In this document: in pieces, positions 21,201 through 32,696 of the stretch
Numbering within the stretch: the stretch's first letter is position 1
Layout of the letters: each line of letters begins with the position of its first letter
Assembly (NCBI GenBank): GCA_036365455.1
Contig: JAWQUS010000023.1
Location: 6,820,001-6,884,000 of the forward strand
Source of the DNA: Macrosoma leucophasiata
Taxonomy: Eukaryota > Arthropoda > Insecta > Lepidoptera > Hedylidae
Direction: 5' to 3'
DNA: 64,000 nucleotides
Notes under the pieces: model-generated
Database searches by the model: none
Seen by the model: the letters and a program-made list of their open reading frames with translations, nothing else
What the model was told of the DNA's origin: nothing
Made by a program: the position numbers and the translations under genes

Positions 21201-24200
21201 CCTAAATCGTGAGCTCGGTGGAAGCGATACAATTCTGGTTACGATTTCTATACACGAGGCGATTTATGGTACGATCTAGGGTCTTCCCCACTACTGCCCC
21301 GATATCGGCACTGATTTTAGGGTCGTGTGTAGGCCGTTTATGGTTTATACGAAAAAGGCGCAGTCCGTAGGGGCCCTAGGTGCTCGAGCTTCATCTCACC
21401 TTGTGCCAGTCGATGTTGGCCAGCAGCGGGCGGAAGAGCGGCCAGCGGCGCGCGGCGAAGGCGGCCCAGCGCGGCGGGGGCACGCGCGCGCGCACGAGGC
21501 GCCACCAGCGGTCGCACACGCATGCGCACGCGCACAGCGACATGTCGTCCAGGTAGCTGAATATGCACAGCAGCACTGCAACAATTTTATTATTAACTTA
21601 CATTTTGTCTGTCTCTTGTCATTGGAATTTGGAACAATAAATAGGGGTTTTTGATTTTATGATTACTATTTTGTAACTACTTGTTTCTCTTAAATTTCTG
21701 GGGTATTTTACCTTTGACTTATAGTACGAGGGTGGATCCAAAAGTTCGAAGCCCGACCAAGAAAATGAAAGAAAAGTGGGTCTAATTTTATTTTTATTTT
21801 TCGACATAGTCTCCATCTAGCTCAACACACTTCTTCCACCTGAACTGCAACTTGCTTATCCCCTCGAAAAAAAAAGATTCCGGAAGGTCGGCGAAATACT
21901 CGTTTACTGCGACTATCACCTCATCTTTGGTCGAAAATTTCGAGCCACCCAAATGTTTTTTTAAATTTGGAAATAAATGATAATCTGAGGGGGCTAAATC
22001 CGGCGAATAAGGTGGGTGGGGCAGCAATTCGTAGCCACAATCATGGATTATAGACATTGTTTCAACCGTGAACACGTGCATTGTCTTGATGGAACAAAAC
22101 TTTCTTACGCAACATTCCCGGCCTTTTTTCTTTTATTTCTTCTCGTAGTCTTCGTAAAAGGTTACAATAATAACTAGAATTAATAGTTTGACCTTTCGGT
22201 AAATAATCTACAAAAATAATGCCCTTTGCATCCCGAAAAACAGAAGCCATGACTTTGTTAGTCGACAATACGACCTTAGCCTTTTTCGGTGTAGGTGAGT
22301 CAGATCTTTTCCACTGTTTGGATTGTTGCTTTGATTCAGGAATATGGTGGTGAACCCAGCTTTCATCCATGGAAACAAATCTAGACAAAAAGTCCTCGGG
22401 ATCAGTCTCAAAAAGTTCCAAACAGTCTCGCGAAATTGTGAATCGAACTCGTTTTTGTTCAGCTGAAAGCAACCTCGGGACCCAGCGAGCAGAAACCTTA
22501 TGGAATCCCAATTCTTTCGTTATTATGTGTTGCACCCGGCCATAAGTAATGTCTGTTGTCGCTATCTTACCGATGGTCAAACGTCGATCACCCAGTACGA
22601 GATCACAATTTTTATCGATGTTTTCTTTCGTGGTAGAGGTTGTAGGCCGTCCACTCCTAGGATCATCTTCAATGCTCTCACAACCGCGCTTAAACTCAGC
22701 TACCCACTTCTTGACACTGGAATACGATGGAGCAGACTCCCCCAAAGTGTCCAACATATCTTGATGATGTCTTTTGGTGACAGGCCTTTTTTATTGAGGT
22801 ACTGAATGACTGCACGATGTTCAATTTTCTCCATTATTGAAAATCGCGTCAGAATGCTTCAAACAAATAATCACAGAAAATATATATTGTGCAGTTTCCG
22901 AATGAAAATGCGCACAATAAATCAATAGAAGACATACTAACAAATGACGGTAAATTTAAAAAGATGTCATGTCTCCTTGTAGTTTGGGCCACGAACTTTT
23001 GGATCCACCCTCGTATAAGAAAAATATAAAAACACATTTAAGAAAGGTATATCTGTTAGGGCCTTTATTTATTTCAATGGGTGCAGCTCGCGAAAACCTA
23101 AGAACATACTATGTTAGGAGCTATCAATAAAAATCCTGTAAACTAGAATATGTAAGACAAAAATATTGTTTATGTATTCTTAATTTGTTTCAGCTAGATG
23201 TAAATGTGATAAAACACTGAAATACAATTTAAATTAATAAAATATAACATTCTAAGATCAGAAGATATTTTCCAGAAACTTAACTGGTCAGACATAGGCC
23301 TGAAAATAGGTGGAAAATATATAAGCCATCTGAGATTTGCAGATGACATAGTTCTCCTGGCAGAAACATCATATACTCTAGAGGAAATGATTTGCTCATT
23401 AGATAGTGAAAGCTCTAGAATAGGCTTAGAAATGAACCCAAAATAAAACTAGGTTAATGACAAACAGCATTAAAAATCCAATTCAGGTCAAGGGAAATAA
23501 CATAGAGTATGCAGAAACCTACATATATCTAGGCAAACAAGTGACATTCAGTACTAGTAGTAATGAAGAAGAAATACAACGAAGAGTAAAAATAGCCTGG
23601 AGAAAATTTTGGTCACTGAAAGAAATTTTAAAAGGAAATCACAACTTGGACCTAAAGAAAATTGTAATGGACACTTGCATATTACCTAGTCTGCTATATG
23701 GATGTCAAACCTGGGTCCACACTAAGAAAATCCAACAGAAAATTACAACCACCCAGAGATCCATGGAAAGAATCATCACAGGAGTAATAAAAATACAGAA
23801 AGTAAAAAGCATAACCATACGAAGCAAAACCAAATTAAAGATGCATTAAAACATGCACTTCAACTCAAATGGCGCTGGGCAGGTCATGTTTCACGACTTC
23901 CTGATGACCGGTGGACAAGGAGTACAACAATCTGGAAAGGTCCACTAGGAAACAGGAAGGTTGGCAGACCTAATAAACGTTGGGTTGACGATATAGCCCA
24001 GACAGCTAGATGGTTCAACTTGGCCAAAAACCGGGAGATTTGGAAAAGGATGGAGGAGGCCTACACCCAAAATGGGACTGTATCTTACTAACACTACTAA
24101 CATAGTATAAGACTAGGAACTAACAAATAACACTATTTATAAACTTGTTAATAGAAATTAAAATACATACATGTAAATTTGTAACCCTATAGATACAGAA

Positions 24201-25637
24201 TAAAAGGCTTATTTATTTATTTTATTTAACATTCTAAGATTTGTTTAAAATACATACTTCTAGGAAAATCATGTATGTATTGTCTCAATCAATTTAAACA
24301 TTTTAATAAAGCTATCTAATGACACATCCAACACCAACATTCTTCTTTTTATCAATCAAACAGACACACATTAGTAATTAATGACAAACCTTCTGAAGGT
24401 AGGTGTTCCACTAGTCCAGGTGCTAGGTTATCTGGTGGCCGAGGAGTTGATAGTGCTTGCAGGGAGCGGGCCAGGCTTGGAGGCTGTGGAGGTGGAGCCT
24501 GACCCACAAGGTCTTCTATCCCTTCTCGAGGAGCTGATGATGGCCCGGAACCACTGCCACCGCTGCCACTTCCACTTGCGCCAGGCCCTGAGGTACTTGT
24601 GCGACTCGCTTCATCTTCTGGACTTGTTTCGCTGTCTAGTGAATTCTGAAAATTGTCTCGTAGTTAATATTTCAAACTTTAAAATAAACAATTGTTGCAC
24701 GCTCTGAATTAAACAAAGCAATATTAGTAGGTGGTATAGGTCCAATAGTAAAGCTTTAGAGAGTAAGCACCTCCATATTACCTTTTCTATCAGCTATTAA
24801 ATGGTTTATAAAATCCAGTACTTATGTCTTCTGATTACCTACCTAGATGGTAATGTCCAGACCAATTAAATAAGTGTAATGTCTATAGATTTCAGTAATC
24901 ACTTCAGACTATATTATTATAACCTGCATGCTTGTTAGCCACTGTCATTACATAAAAAAGAAACATCCAAACAAAGTAATATCTTTACAGTCCATTACAA
25001 TTGTTCTTCCATTTGTTTTCAATTATATTATATTCATATACACCATATTCACCACCACAAGATTTTTCTATTATCATCATTATTGTACTTTCATTTCAGT
25101 GTTCATAATATTAAACTTAAACAAAACTGTTCCATCTTTTGCAACCATAAAATTTGTTGAAAACAAAATTTTTATACGAATATATGTGCTTGGGTTTATT
25201 TAGGCTACTCACTCTATAGTACCACCATGCAGGCAATGGACATGCTTTATTCAGCCTCCTTTCTGAACTGTAGTTCAAATCCGATGGCTCGTCGTTACCG
25301 GAATCGCCATCATCAGTCTTCTCGCTGTTGAAGTAGGAGCTCGGAAGATACGATGGGAAATCGGGGAACAAAAATGCGTGACATGTAACACACACGGGCT
25401 CCCCAAAACTAGGCCCATAATATCCATTACATACGTAGCAACTCGAATTCTGAAACGTTAATTCAGGTGAGCATTGAAAAATTAGTCATAATTTGATTGT
25501 TTCTAAATAAAATTAGTCTGACTAACATTATATTCGAACTCCAGCTGCTGCTCAATTGGTGTGCCCGACGTTAATTTATCACCGTTATCCTCTAATTTCT
25601 TGATGAAATTAAAAAACTCTGGGCCTACCACAGACAT
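18268..25637 (-). CDS. morgue: Morgue: zinc finger, F-box and E2-variant protein
   Basis: Eight exons on the complement, all joins in phase: 25637-25527, 25449-25213, 24645-24390, 21575-21400, 20943-20821, 20176-20034, 19408-19237, 18381-18268 (TGA). The product is 443 aa. Residues 41-60 form a C-x2-C-x12-C-x2-C zinc-binding motif. Residues ~105-190 are Ser/Gly/Pro-rich. An F-box (LPSEVLLCIFSYLDD) starts near 197. A UBC-fold domain fills the C-terminal ~170 residues, with HPN at 365-367 and WTWRYA near the end. The catalytic Cys position is Gly375 (codon 19332-19330), as reported for fly Morgue, so it should bind ubiquitin machinery without thioester activity. Morgue promotes apoptosis by lowering DIAP1. 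The first Met of exon 1 was chosen because the zinc finger follows directly; a further Met upstream in frame exists at 25760. No poly(A) signal was seen in the 250 bp past the stop. Confidence 0.93.
20371..20408. repeat. Direct 19-bp tandem duplication
   Basis: gtttgcgccagttctatta occurs twice back to back within a morgue intron. Confidence 0.85.
20516..20690 (-). mobile_element. LINE 3' tail in morgue intron
   Basis: The complement of this stretch matches the 3' end of the LINE fragment at 23233-24222, including the segment just before the terminal (ttta)n-like repeats. It lies in the intron between the exons at 20943-20821 and 20176-20034. Confidence 0.65.
21727..23013 (-). mobile_element. 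mariner transposon, defective copy 1
   Basis: 1287 bp between TA dinucleotides (21725-21726, 23014-23015) with terminal inverted repeats starting cgagggtggatccaaaag. The transposase on the complement shows the D,D34D residues: MDESW, HQDNAR and LAPSDYHLF. One base is missing near codon 25 (about 22757) and 5 bp are missing near 22067 relative to copy 2, so the frame is broken at least twice. It sits in morgue intron 3 on the same strand as the host gene. Confidence 0.93.
21794..22757 (-). pseudogene. mariner transposase (frameshifted)
   Basis: Two overlapping frames, 22757-22062 (231 aa) and 22081-21794 (95 aa), cover most of a ~345-aa mariner transposase: helix-turn-helix N-terminal half, then the DDE core. 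The break at about 22067 is a 5-bp deletion relative to copy 2. The initiator ATG at 22834-22832 is out of frame because of a one-base loss. The protein would be inactive. Confidence 0.9.
23233..24222 (+). mobile_element. Non-LTR retrotransposon fragment, RT C-terminal part, antisense in morgue intron 3
   Basis: Translation of the + strand shows the RT active-site motif LRFADDIVLLA near 23330, then YIYLGKQVTF, LLYGCQTWV, and at 23870-24090 the characteristic WRWAGHVSRLPDDRW with GRPNKRWVDD. At least two frame breaks (near 23446 and 23846) split the ORF. The tail ends near 24222 in a ttta repeat. The pattern is that of endonuclease/RT elements such as the RTE group; the exact clade is not certain. 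Confidence 0.8.
24885..24960 (+). repeat. SINE-2 3' fragment
   Basis: Matches the cagtaatcact...ctgcatgcttgtt...cattacataaaa end of SINE-2. It lies in morgue intron 2, between the exons at 25449-25213 and 24645-24390. Confidence 0.55.
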
Positions 25638-25904
25638 TTTTGTTAGTGAATACCTTATATTATTGGAACTAGGAACATTAATTAAACTAGAAAACTGAAA
25701 AAAAATCTGTTTGTGTACAAAAACAGCCAGCTTCCTCTTTTCAATTTGACATTTCGACACAAAATTTTGACAATGACAGCTTAAAACCTAAAATGTCAAC
25801 GAGATACGAACAGTCACAGAGTATAGCTCAATGCGAACAGTGACGTTCTTTTTTCTTATGACATTTTGACGATCATCCTAAATCATTTCAGCCTTCATAA
25901 AAAA

Positions 25905-26090
25905 CGTAACTTCACGCCTGTAATCCCCGAAACGGTAGGCATAGGTTAATGCATGCATTCAAGTATACATGTAAGCACCCACAAAAATGTATAATCACAA
26001 CGTAATTTGCCGGTTACGTTGTAACCGGCAAATTACGTTGTGACCCATGTAACAGGTGGCGAGCCTGTTGACATCTCCGGGCACAAGACT
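25905..26090 (-). repeat. SINE-1 fragment containing a perfect foldback
   Basis: Inverted partial copy of SINE-1 (compare 28193-28370). At 25996-26042 it holds 22-bp exact inverted arms (cacaacgtaatttgccggtt and complement) around the loop GTT, which the other copies lack. Confidence 0.65.
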
Positions 26091-26244
26091 TACTACGCCG
26101 CGGACACTAAAATTCTATACATAAAAAAACGCTTATTCTGGTTACCTACTAAACAGCATAAATCAGGACGGGCTTTTACACGCACACACACAGTTGTCCA
26201 CTTGCAAACTCAGTGTACGAGGCTTTCGGCATGGTAGGTACTAG

Positions 26245-26335
26245 TGATGTAACGAATATCAATTTTTAGACATTCGCGAATGCGAATGCGAATATCTGCC
26301 GTTGATATTCGCGAACGCGAATGCGAATAGTCACT
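26245..26335. repeat. Short gcgaat-rich imperfect repeat
   Basis: attcgcgaatgcgaatgcga recurs in diverged direct and inverted form within 60 bases. It resembles the ends of hAT-type elements (gtgatgtaacgaatat) but no opposite end was found. Confidence 0.45.
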
Positions 26336-26755
26336 TTCCAATTTGGCGCCATTTGTCTATGGATTTATTTTGCACGCATTTGTCATTGTTATTTGATTTT
26401 CCGAGCATTGTCGAGCCGATCCGAACCAGGCCGATAATGTTGTGTTTACTTTACGAAAAATTGTTAGCAGAAATACGAAAAATTTGAGGTTAGAGTGAGT
26501 TTAATGATTTTTTAAGATGAGTAAATCAGTTTCTAGTGAAATATTTTGTACTTATTTTACGTATTGTATAAAAAGTTGAATAGTGCAATATTATCTTGCT
26601 TGATATTAATATTTTCACTTCATTAAAAGATGATTTTTTTTTTGTCTTAAATGGAAGTAGATTTTTGTAAGAACTTTAACTACATTAGGAGAAGAACATG
26701 TGTGATAATTATTATTCCTAGTGTGTATTTTGTTTTTTTATCTAAAAACCGTTTT

Positions 26756-26824
26756 AGAATAATTATAAACAAAACAAAAAAGATAACCTCTATTTATCTT
26801 TTTTGTTTTATTTATTATTATTCT
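26756..26824. repeat. AT-rich foldback, 31-bp arms
   Basis: Arms 26756-26786 and 26794-26824 are near-perfect inverted copies rich in aaaacaaaaaagataa around a 7-base loop. Confidence 0.6.
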
Positions 26825-26904
26825 AGGTAAAAATTGAAAAATTACTTGAAGTTCAAAATAGTAGAATATTAATGTAAAGACTGATTAAAGTTTAAGAGAA
26901 GAAT

Positions 26905-27005
26905 ATTGACTGGCAGAGAATTGTACTTATTTTATTAAGTCCGCCTCATGTTAAATTTTTGTGCTTGAAAGTATAAATAAATATATTTTTGTTTGATATT
27001 GTTAA
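26905..27005 (+). mobile_element. LINE 3' tail
   Basis: gactggcagagaat...ttaagtccgcctcatgtta...tttttgtgcttgaaagtataaataaat also occurs at 49391-49485. It is a typical 3' terminus of a lepidopteran LINE, heavily 5'-truncated. Confidence 0.6.
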
Positions 27006-28190
27006 GCATTCTTTATTTTTTCTTTCATTAATTCTAATGAAAAGTTGATTATTTACATTACCAAACCAACATCAAGTATTACAATTAATGTAATAAAAAT
27101 CAGTAACTATATTTGCGAGTCAATGTGTTTTTTGTCATTAAGTGGCAAACAAGCTTACCGCATTGGTGTTATGTAGCAGGTACTGGTAGCCTGTAAACAT
27201 CTACATCAAACCAGAGATTTAAATGTATGTGCATCGTCATTCCTGAGATCTAAGTTTTTATACCTCTGTGCCAGAATTTACATGACGGCCTATCGATTTA
27301 TAGGTAGATACATACAGCACTCTTTCCCACATAACAGTAATCCTGTGCATCTCACATGCTCCAGTTGCTTGCCATAACATCTTGTGGAATGTCACGACGA
27401 CGTGACGTATTGTCCTGTAGATAAGGAATGGCGCAACGTGCCGCGGTAGGTGGCGTCATCCCGCCAGGTGTTAACCGACTGTGAAACGCAGCGATTTCGA
27501 GTATGGCTTCCATTTATTAACTTCAGGCAGTGTTGTACGACTATTTCGGCGAATTGCTCATTAGGATAGTTCCTCCTAAATTGCGAGATTGGATTAACCA
27601 AGGACTATGATGACCAATGAAAAGTTACGATTATGATGAGTGGTCTCCTCTATTACCTTGATAAGTCGAATCGCCCATCTAGACTGCTTCGACGTGGAAG
27701 TATTGCCCATCCGCTGCGTCTTCCATGTATCTGGTTTGCACTTGGGTCTATACATGCTGTGGTGACTATTGCAGACCAATAGTCAGAAACTCAGAACTCT
27801 CAGAATATAGCACCATTGAACACCACAAAGTTAACGGAGCGCAGCGTAAGTCAATGTTGATTGGTTAAGCCAAAGTTATTAGAGGAGTTAAATTACCAAT
27901 ACGCACCGGCCGCTGAGCATTCGTTTACACCATTGAATCATTTTTTTCATTTCTAAGGTCAATGGTTTACACCCGCGGGCGGTCTGGTGACAATTCCCGC
28001 TCACGCGGCAAGAATCATCCATTCATTGTGCATTTGCCCGCCGAGCGTAAACTTAGTGGGAAAACACCGTTAAAAATGCCTAATTGTGTTAAGGTGTAAA
28101 AACCGGACAGTAAAGCAAACGGTTTTCGTGCCAAGATAAGCTCCACCCACTTAAGCCATAGATTTATTATCTACTAAAGCAGTTTTCCAA
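27006..28190. other. Gene-free stretch
   Basis: 27100-27300 has inverted SINE-2-like sequence. The rest is unassigned, with no phased exons recognised. Confidence 0.45.
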
Positions 28191-28192
28191 AG

Positions 28193-28530
28193 AAACGTAA
28201 CTTCACGCCTGTAATCCCTGAAGGGATAGGCCATCGACGATAGAAGGAAGGCTGATTGGTCTGTGGGGTAGGCAGAGGTAAATGCAAACAAACATACATG
28301 CAAACACCCACGATTCGCCGATTACGTTTTGGCCCATGTAACAGGTAGCGAGCCTGTTGCCATCTCCGGGCACAAACTCCTAGGTACTGGGAAACTGCCA
28401 GAAAATGGAAAAATCCCAATAGAACCAGAGATAAAGGATTTTAAACCGTTATCTCTGATAGCCCTCGACCCGGGAATCGAACACAGGACCTCCAGCGTAG
28501 TAGTAGTGGCCTACTATCACTAGGCTACTG
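28193..28530 (-). mobile_element. tRNA-derived SINE (SINE-1), inverted copy
   Basis: The complement begins ctcagtagcctagtg, carries a B-box-like GGTTCGATTCCC near 28470 and ends in the gtgaagttacg motif seen at the 3' end of the copy at 2758-3057. Confidence 0.75.
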
Positions 28531-29431
28531 AGAGTCTAGTCTTTTCTAAAGAGTATACAAATACTTGCAGGTTTCATAGAAAAGCGCGTGTATTGGCAAT
28601 CTAACTCACTGGACTGAATCCAGTGAATCCAGTTACAGGTTCGTGTTCAGTCCAATATTTTATACATATTCTTTTTTCGATATCTAGTAGGTTCGGTTCT
28701 AGTTCTTGGATTATGAGAACTTCATCATTCATAAAGATAGGTAAATAAATGAAACAATAAAAGGGGTCCTTAAAATTATTTTTATCCAGCACATCTTTCT
28801 TATTATTATTTTCATTGTTGTGTTATTTTATTATGGTGCCATTTCCAATAATGTTTTATTTTACATTACTACAAGATTTTAATGATACACACCAAACAAT
28901 ATAGTTTCATTGAGCTTATTATAACATAAAGCAATAAATACGAGGGTGGATCCAAAAGTTCGAAGCCCGACCAAGAAAATGAAAGAAAAGTGGGTCTAAT
29001 TTTATTTTTATTTTTCGACATAGTCTCCATCTAGCTCAACACACTTCTTCCACCTGAACTGCAACTTGTTAATCCCCTCGAAAAAAAAAAGATTCCGGAA
29101 GGTCGGCGAAATACTCGTTTACTGCGACTATCACCTCATCTTTGGTCGAAAATTTCGAGTCACCCAAATGTTTTTTTAAATTTGGAAATAAATGATAATC
29201 TGAGGGGGCTAAATCCGGCGAATAAGGTGGGTGGGGCAGCAATTCGTAGCCACAATCATGGATTACAGACATTGTTTCAACCGAAGTGTGAACACGTGCA
29301 TTGTCTTGATGGAACAAAACTTTCTTACGCAACATTCCCGGCCTTTTTTCTTTTATTTCTTCTCGTAGTCTTCGTAAAAGGTTACAATAATAACTAGAAT
29401 TAATAGTTTGACCTTTCGGTAAATATCTACA

Positions 29432-29963
29432 CAGTGCCGGATAAATCCGGTGCGGGGCCCGTAGTAAATGTGACCAAGGGGCCCTATAGTTACATTGCCT
29501 ACTGAAATTAAGGATGTAAATAAAACAACATTTACGAAAAGGAATCGAAAACAAATTTAGGGGATTCCCCCTGTAAGTATTGTGGTATTGCCAACTTGCA
29601 ACATAATAATATAGGTACCTATATAATTGTTGCGGATGTGTGCTAAAGCGTTCCCGCGACCCCGCCCCTGAGGGTGGATGAGTCGGAGCACCCAGGGGTT
29701 TTTAGTGGGTAGACGGACGTCTATCTTTGTCCGGAGTCCCACATAACCCACCCCTCTCCCCAGGGGTGGGTATGCGTAACGCATTTTCCCCTGGTGAAAA
29801 AAAAAAAAAGAAGGTACCTATATAATTAGTGGTCAACGCTCCCTTTGAGAATAGCTAAGGTGTATTACACATTTGTGTGTTTTTTTGGGCACAGGCACGG
29901 GGCCCCCAATGGCGCGGGGCCCGTAGCATTTGCTACTCCTGCTATATGGCTAATCCGGTACTG
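29432..29963. mobile_element. hAT-like non-autonomous element inside mariner
   Basis: 532 bp with imperfect inverted ends cagtgccggataa and cagtaccggatta (complement), and a shared inner GC-rich gcggggcccgtag motif. The flanks share atctaca (tatctaca left, aatctaca right), fitting an 8-bp target duplication with one later change. It has no transposase of its own. It contains a retroposed insertion at 29629-29811. Confidence 0.8.
29629..29811 (+). mobile_element. Retroposed insertion (SINE or truncated LINE) inside the hAT-like element
   Basis: 183 bp ending in a run of 13 A plus gaa, flanked by an exact 16-bp direct repeat aggtacctatataatt (29613-29628 and 29812-29827). A long target duplication and poly(A) are marks of target-primed reverse transcription. 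The GC-rich body with tttttagtgggt resembles the 3' ends of R1-like lepidopteran LINEs. Confidence 0.85.
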
Positions 29964-31000
29964 AATCTACAAAAATAATGCCCTTCGCATCCCAAAAAAC
30001 AAAAGCCATGACTTTGTTAGTCGACAAAACGACTTTAGCCTTTTTCGGTGTAGGTGAGTCAGATCTTTTCCACTGTTTGGATTGTTGCTTTGATTCAGGA
30101 ATATGGTGGTGAACCCAGCTTTCATCCATGGTAACAAATCAAGACAAAAAGTTCTCGGGATCAGTCTCAAAAAGTTCCAAACAGTCTCGCGAAATTGTGA
30201 ATCGAACTCGTTTTTGTTCAGCTGAAAGCAACCTCGGGACCCAGCGAGCAGAAACCTTATGGAATCCCAATTCTTTTGTTATTATGTGTTGCACCCAGCC
30301 ATAACTAATGTCTGTTGTCTCAGCTATCTTACCAATGGTCAAACGTCGATCACCCAGTACGAGATCACAAATTTTATCGATGTTTTCTTTCGTGGAAGAG
30401 GTTGTAGGCCGTCCACTCATAGGATCATCTTCAATGCTCTCACGACCGCGCTTAAACTCAGCTATTCACTTCTTGACACTGGAATACGATGGAGCAGACT
30501 CCCCCAAAGTGCCCACCATATCTTGATGGATGTCTTTTGGTGACAGGCCTTTTTTATTGAGGTACTTAATGACTGCACAATGTTAAATTTTCTCCATTAT
30601 TGAAAATCGCGTCAGAATGCTTCAAACAAATAATCACAGAAAATTTATATTGTGCAGTATCGTAATGAAACTGCGCACAATAAATCAATAGAAGACATAC
30701 TAACAAATGACGGTAAATTTAAAAAGATGTCATGTCTCCTTGTAGTTTGGGCCACGAACTTTTGGATCCACCCTCGTAGTACCTAAATAGGTAGGTACAG
30801 TAAAACATACAAATAATATACATTAATTGTTTTCATCTTAACTACGATTGGTTAAAAACGAGTTGCAGTGGAGGAACGACGATGCAGTAGAGTCATGGAG
30901 TCTAGTCGACGCAGATTGCTTAATGAATAGTATTCTGGATTTCTGATACAATTACTTAGCCTGGGCTGCATGCACAAAGACATTTGTGAATGTTAAAGCT

Positions 31001-31088
31001 ATTTTAACATTTCACGTCCTTCTCTAACTTTAACAGATTTCTGTAAGTTAGATAAGGATATGAAATGTTACAATAACTTACAAATAAC
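31001..31088. repeat. Foldback repeat, relative of 17865-17961
   Basis: Shares cgtccttctctaac and its inverted counterpart gttagataaggat around a 20-base centre; more diverged than the copy at 17.9 kb. Confidence 0.5.
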
Positions 31089-31194
31089 TTGATGCAACCC
31101 AGGTTAGTTATACTGCAAGGAAAGACGTTAGCGTCGCGGCGCCGCGCCGCACAGATTTAGCCGTAATTATACATTTACCTTTCCGGAGACGCAT

Positions 31195-31470
31195 TTGTTT
31201 ATAGGTAATGAACGAATGTAAGAAAGAAGGTCAATCTCGAAAGAGACTTTTCATCTATTTCACCGGACAAGTAGCGAGCGCAGATGGCTCTCAGCCTAGA
31301 TATTATATTTAAGCGACTGCCTGAGAAAGACTGTTGTTCCGTCCGAACTCCGAACCACTGCCTAGTGTCCGTCACTGGGGAGGGTAAGGCCAAGTATACA
31401 CTTGTCAACAATTGATGCGCTTTGCTCACCAATTTGGACGGCAACGCGGAACTTTTGTTTAAACCTTGCG
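31195..31470. repeat. Dispersed repeat, relative of 60620-60880
   Basis: Both stretches share caccggacaa/ggcgagcgca, gcgactgcctgagaaaga and gtccgaactccg-like blocks in the same order. It has no coding capacity. The family was not identified. Confidence 0.45.
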
Positions 31471-31919
31471 CGTCACGTCTCCACTTGACAACATTAGATG
31501 CTCATGCGAAACGCCTTTCATAATGCATCAAAATATCAAGAAGACGCCACAATATTTGCACTCCGATCTTACGGATACAATAGCGAAGGATACGGTAATA
31601 TGTTTATTCAGTGTAAAATCAATTAATGTCTACACAAACAATTGACAACATTTCAAATTTGACACGACCCTAAAAGAAAAATACCGTTTCTTTATTTTTC
31701 TTTTCTGAGTTAAAAAATATATTTTTTGTATTTTTTTATTTCTTAATTTCTGTGAAAAAAAAAATAAAACTGAAAAACATGTGATGACGTCACTTATATG
31801 GTGGAATGAAGTAGTTTTCATTGCCTATCTTTAGATGAAAACATTATTGTTACATACTCTGTGGCAAGATGTGTCAAATTGATACGGATACGTCAATGTC
31901 AAAGTATAAAACTAGGAAG

Positions 31920-32374
31920 TAGGGATCCGGGTGATCCGAGACCTGAGATCGATTAATCGGAAAAGCGATCCTTAGGAACCAAAAAATCGATTCTTATTTA
32001 AATAATTATAATAATTTATTTAAATCGATCCACAGTACTGGATTGATCTAGTGAATCGATACATATACATAGTATGGAAAATCGAAGATCGATCTTTTTG
32101 GTTAATTCACATATGGACATAGGAAACATACAGATCATAAGATTTAACGTTTAAACGTGAGTATAGGAAGCATTATACCAGCATCGAACACTGTTGAGTT
32201 GCTTTCTTTTTGGTAGTCTGTTTTCCTTGAAATTTAGTATTACATACCTATCCCAAATCAAAAATAGATCGAGATAATCGAAGACCGATTTTTTCAATGT
32301 CGATTTAATCGTGGGTGGATTTTGGACACTTCGATTCGAACATTGATTTATTTCAGAAAGAATCGCCATCCCTA
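31920..32374. mobile_element. hAT-type MITE
   Basis: 455 bp starting TAGGGAT and ending ATCCCTA. The flanks ctaggaag (31912-31919) and ctacgaag (32375-32382) agree at 7 of 8 bases, as for hAT insertions. The interior is rich in atcgat blocks. No transposase. Confidence 0.75.
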
Positions 32375-32696
32375 CTACGAAGACTATGAAAAGCTGCTAC
32401 GAACTTATTTATTAAAATAAAAACAAGTTTTAAAGTTTTAAACAACGACTTAGCCCTCAGCCTGTTGATATAATATTGATATTTTTTATTTGTAGTTGGA
32501 TCAAGGAAGAGATTAATCGACGACACGCAGGGTCAAAGATTTTTTAAATTATATTGATCGATTTTTTTTTCGATATATCGAACACTGGTACTGATATTTT
32601 AAAATAACAAGATCACAGCCCTACATCTTGTTTGAGTTTGACAAGCTGACAACGACAAGACAGTGACATCACAAACGACAAACAGTGACAATATTA

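Larger units (their letters stand above)
29069..30420 (-). pseudogene. mariner transposase, interrupted
   Basis: Frames 30420-30139, 30170-29967 and 29397-29069 carry the helix-turn-helix part, MDESW, HQDNARVH and LAPSDYHLF. The hAT insertion at 29432-29963 splits the gene between the first and second catalytic aspartates, and an early stop precedes the body. Confidence 0.85.
28941..30776 (-). mobile_element. mariner transposon, defective copy 2, carrying nested insertions
   Basis: Same family as 21727-23013, with TA at 28939-28940 and 30777-30778 and the same terminal repeats. The length is 1836 bp because a 532-bp hAT-like element entered the transposase gene. The transposase is also ended by a stop at codon 5 (near 30580), so it was already inactive or decayed independently. 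Confidence 0.93.

Noticed and set aside
21338..21654. GC-rich frames opposite the morgue F-box exon
   Set aside because: Wrong frame or strand; the F-box frame is fixed by both splice junctions.
27392..27779. Two adjacent - strand frames (NPISQFRRNYPNEQF...)
   Set aside because: Some resemblance to transposon-type sequence but no diagnostic motif; left unassigned.
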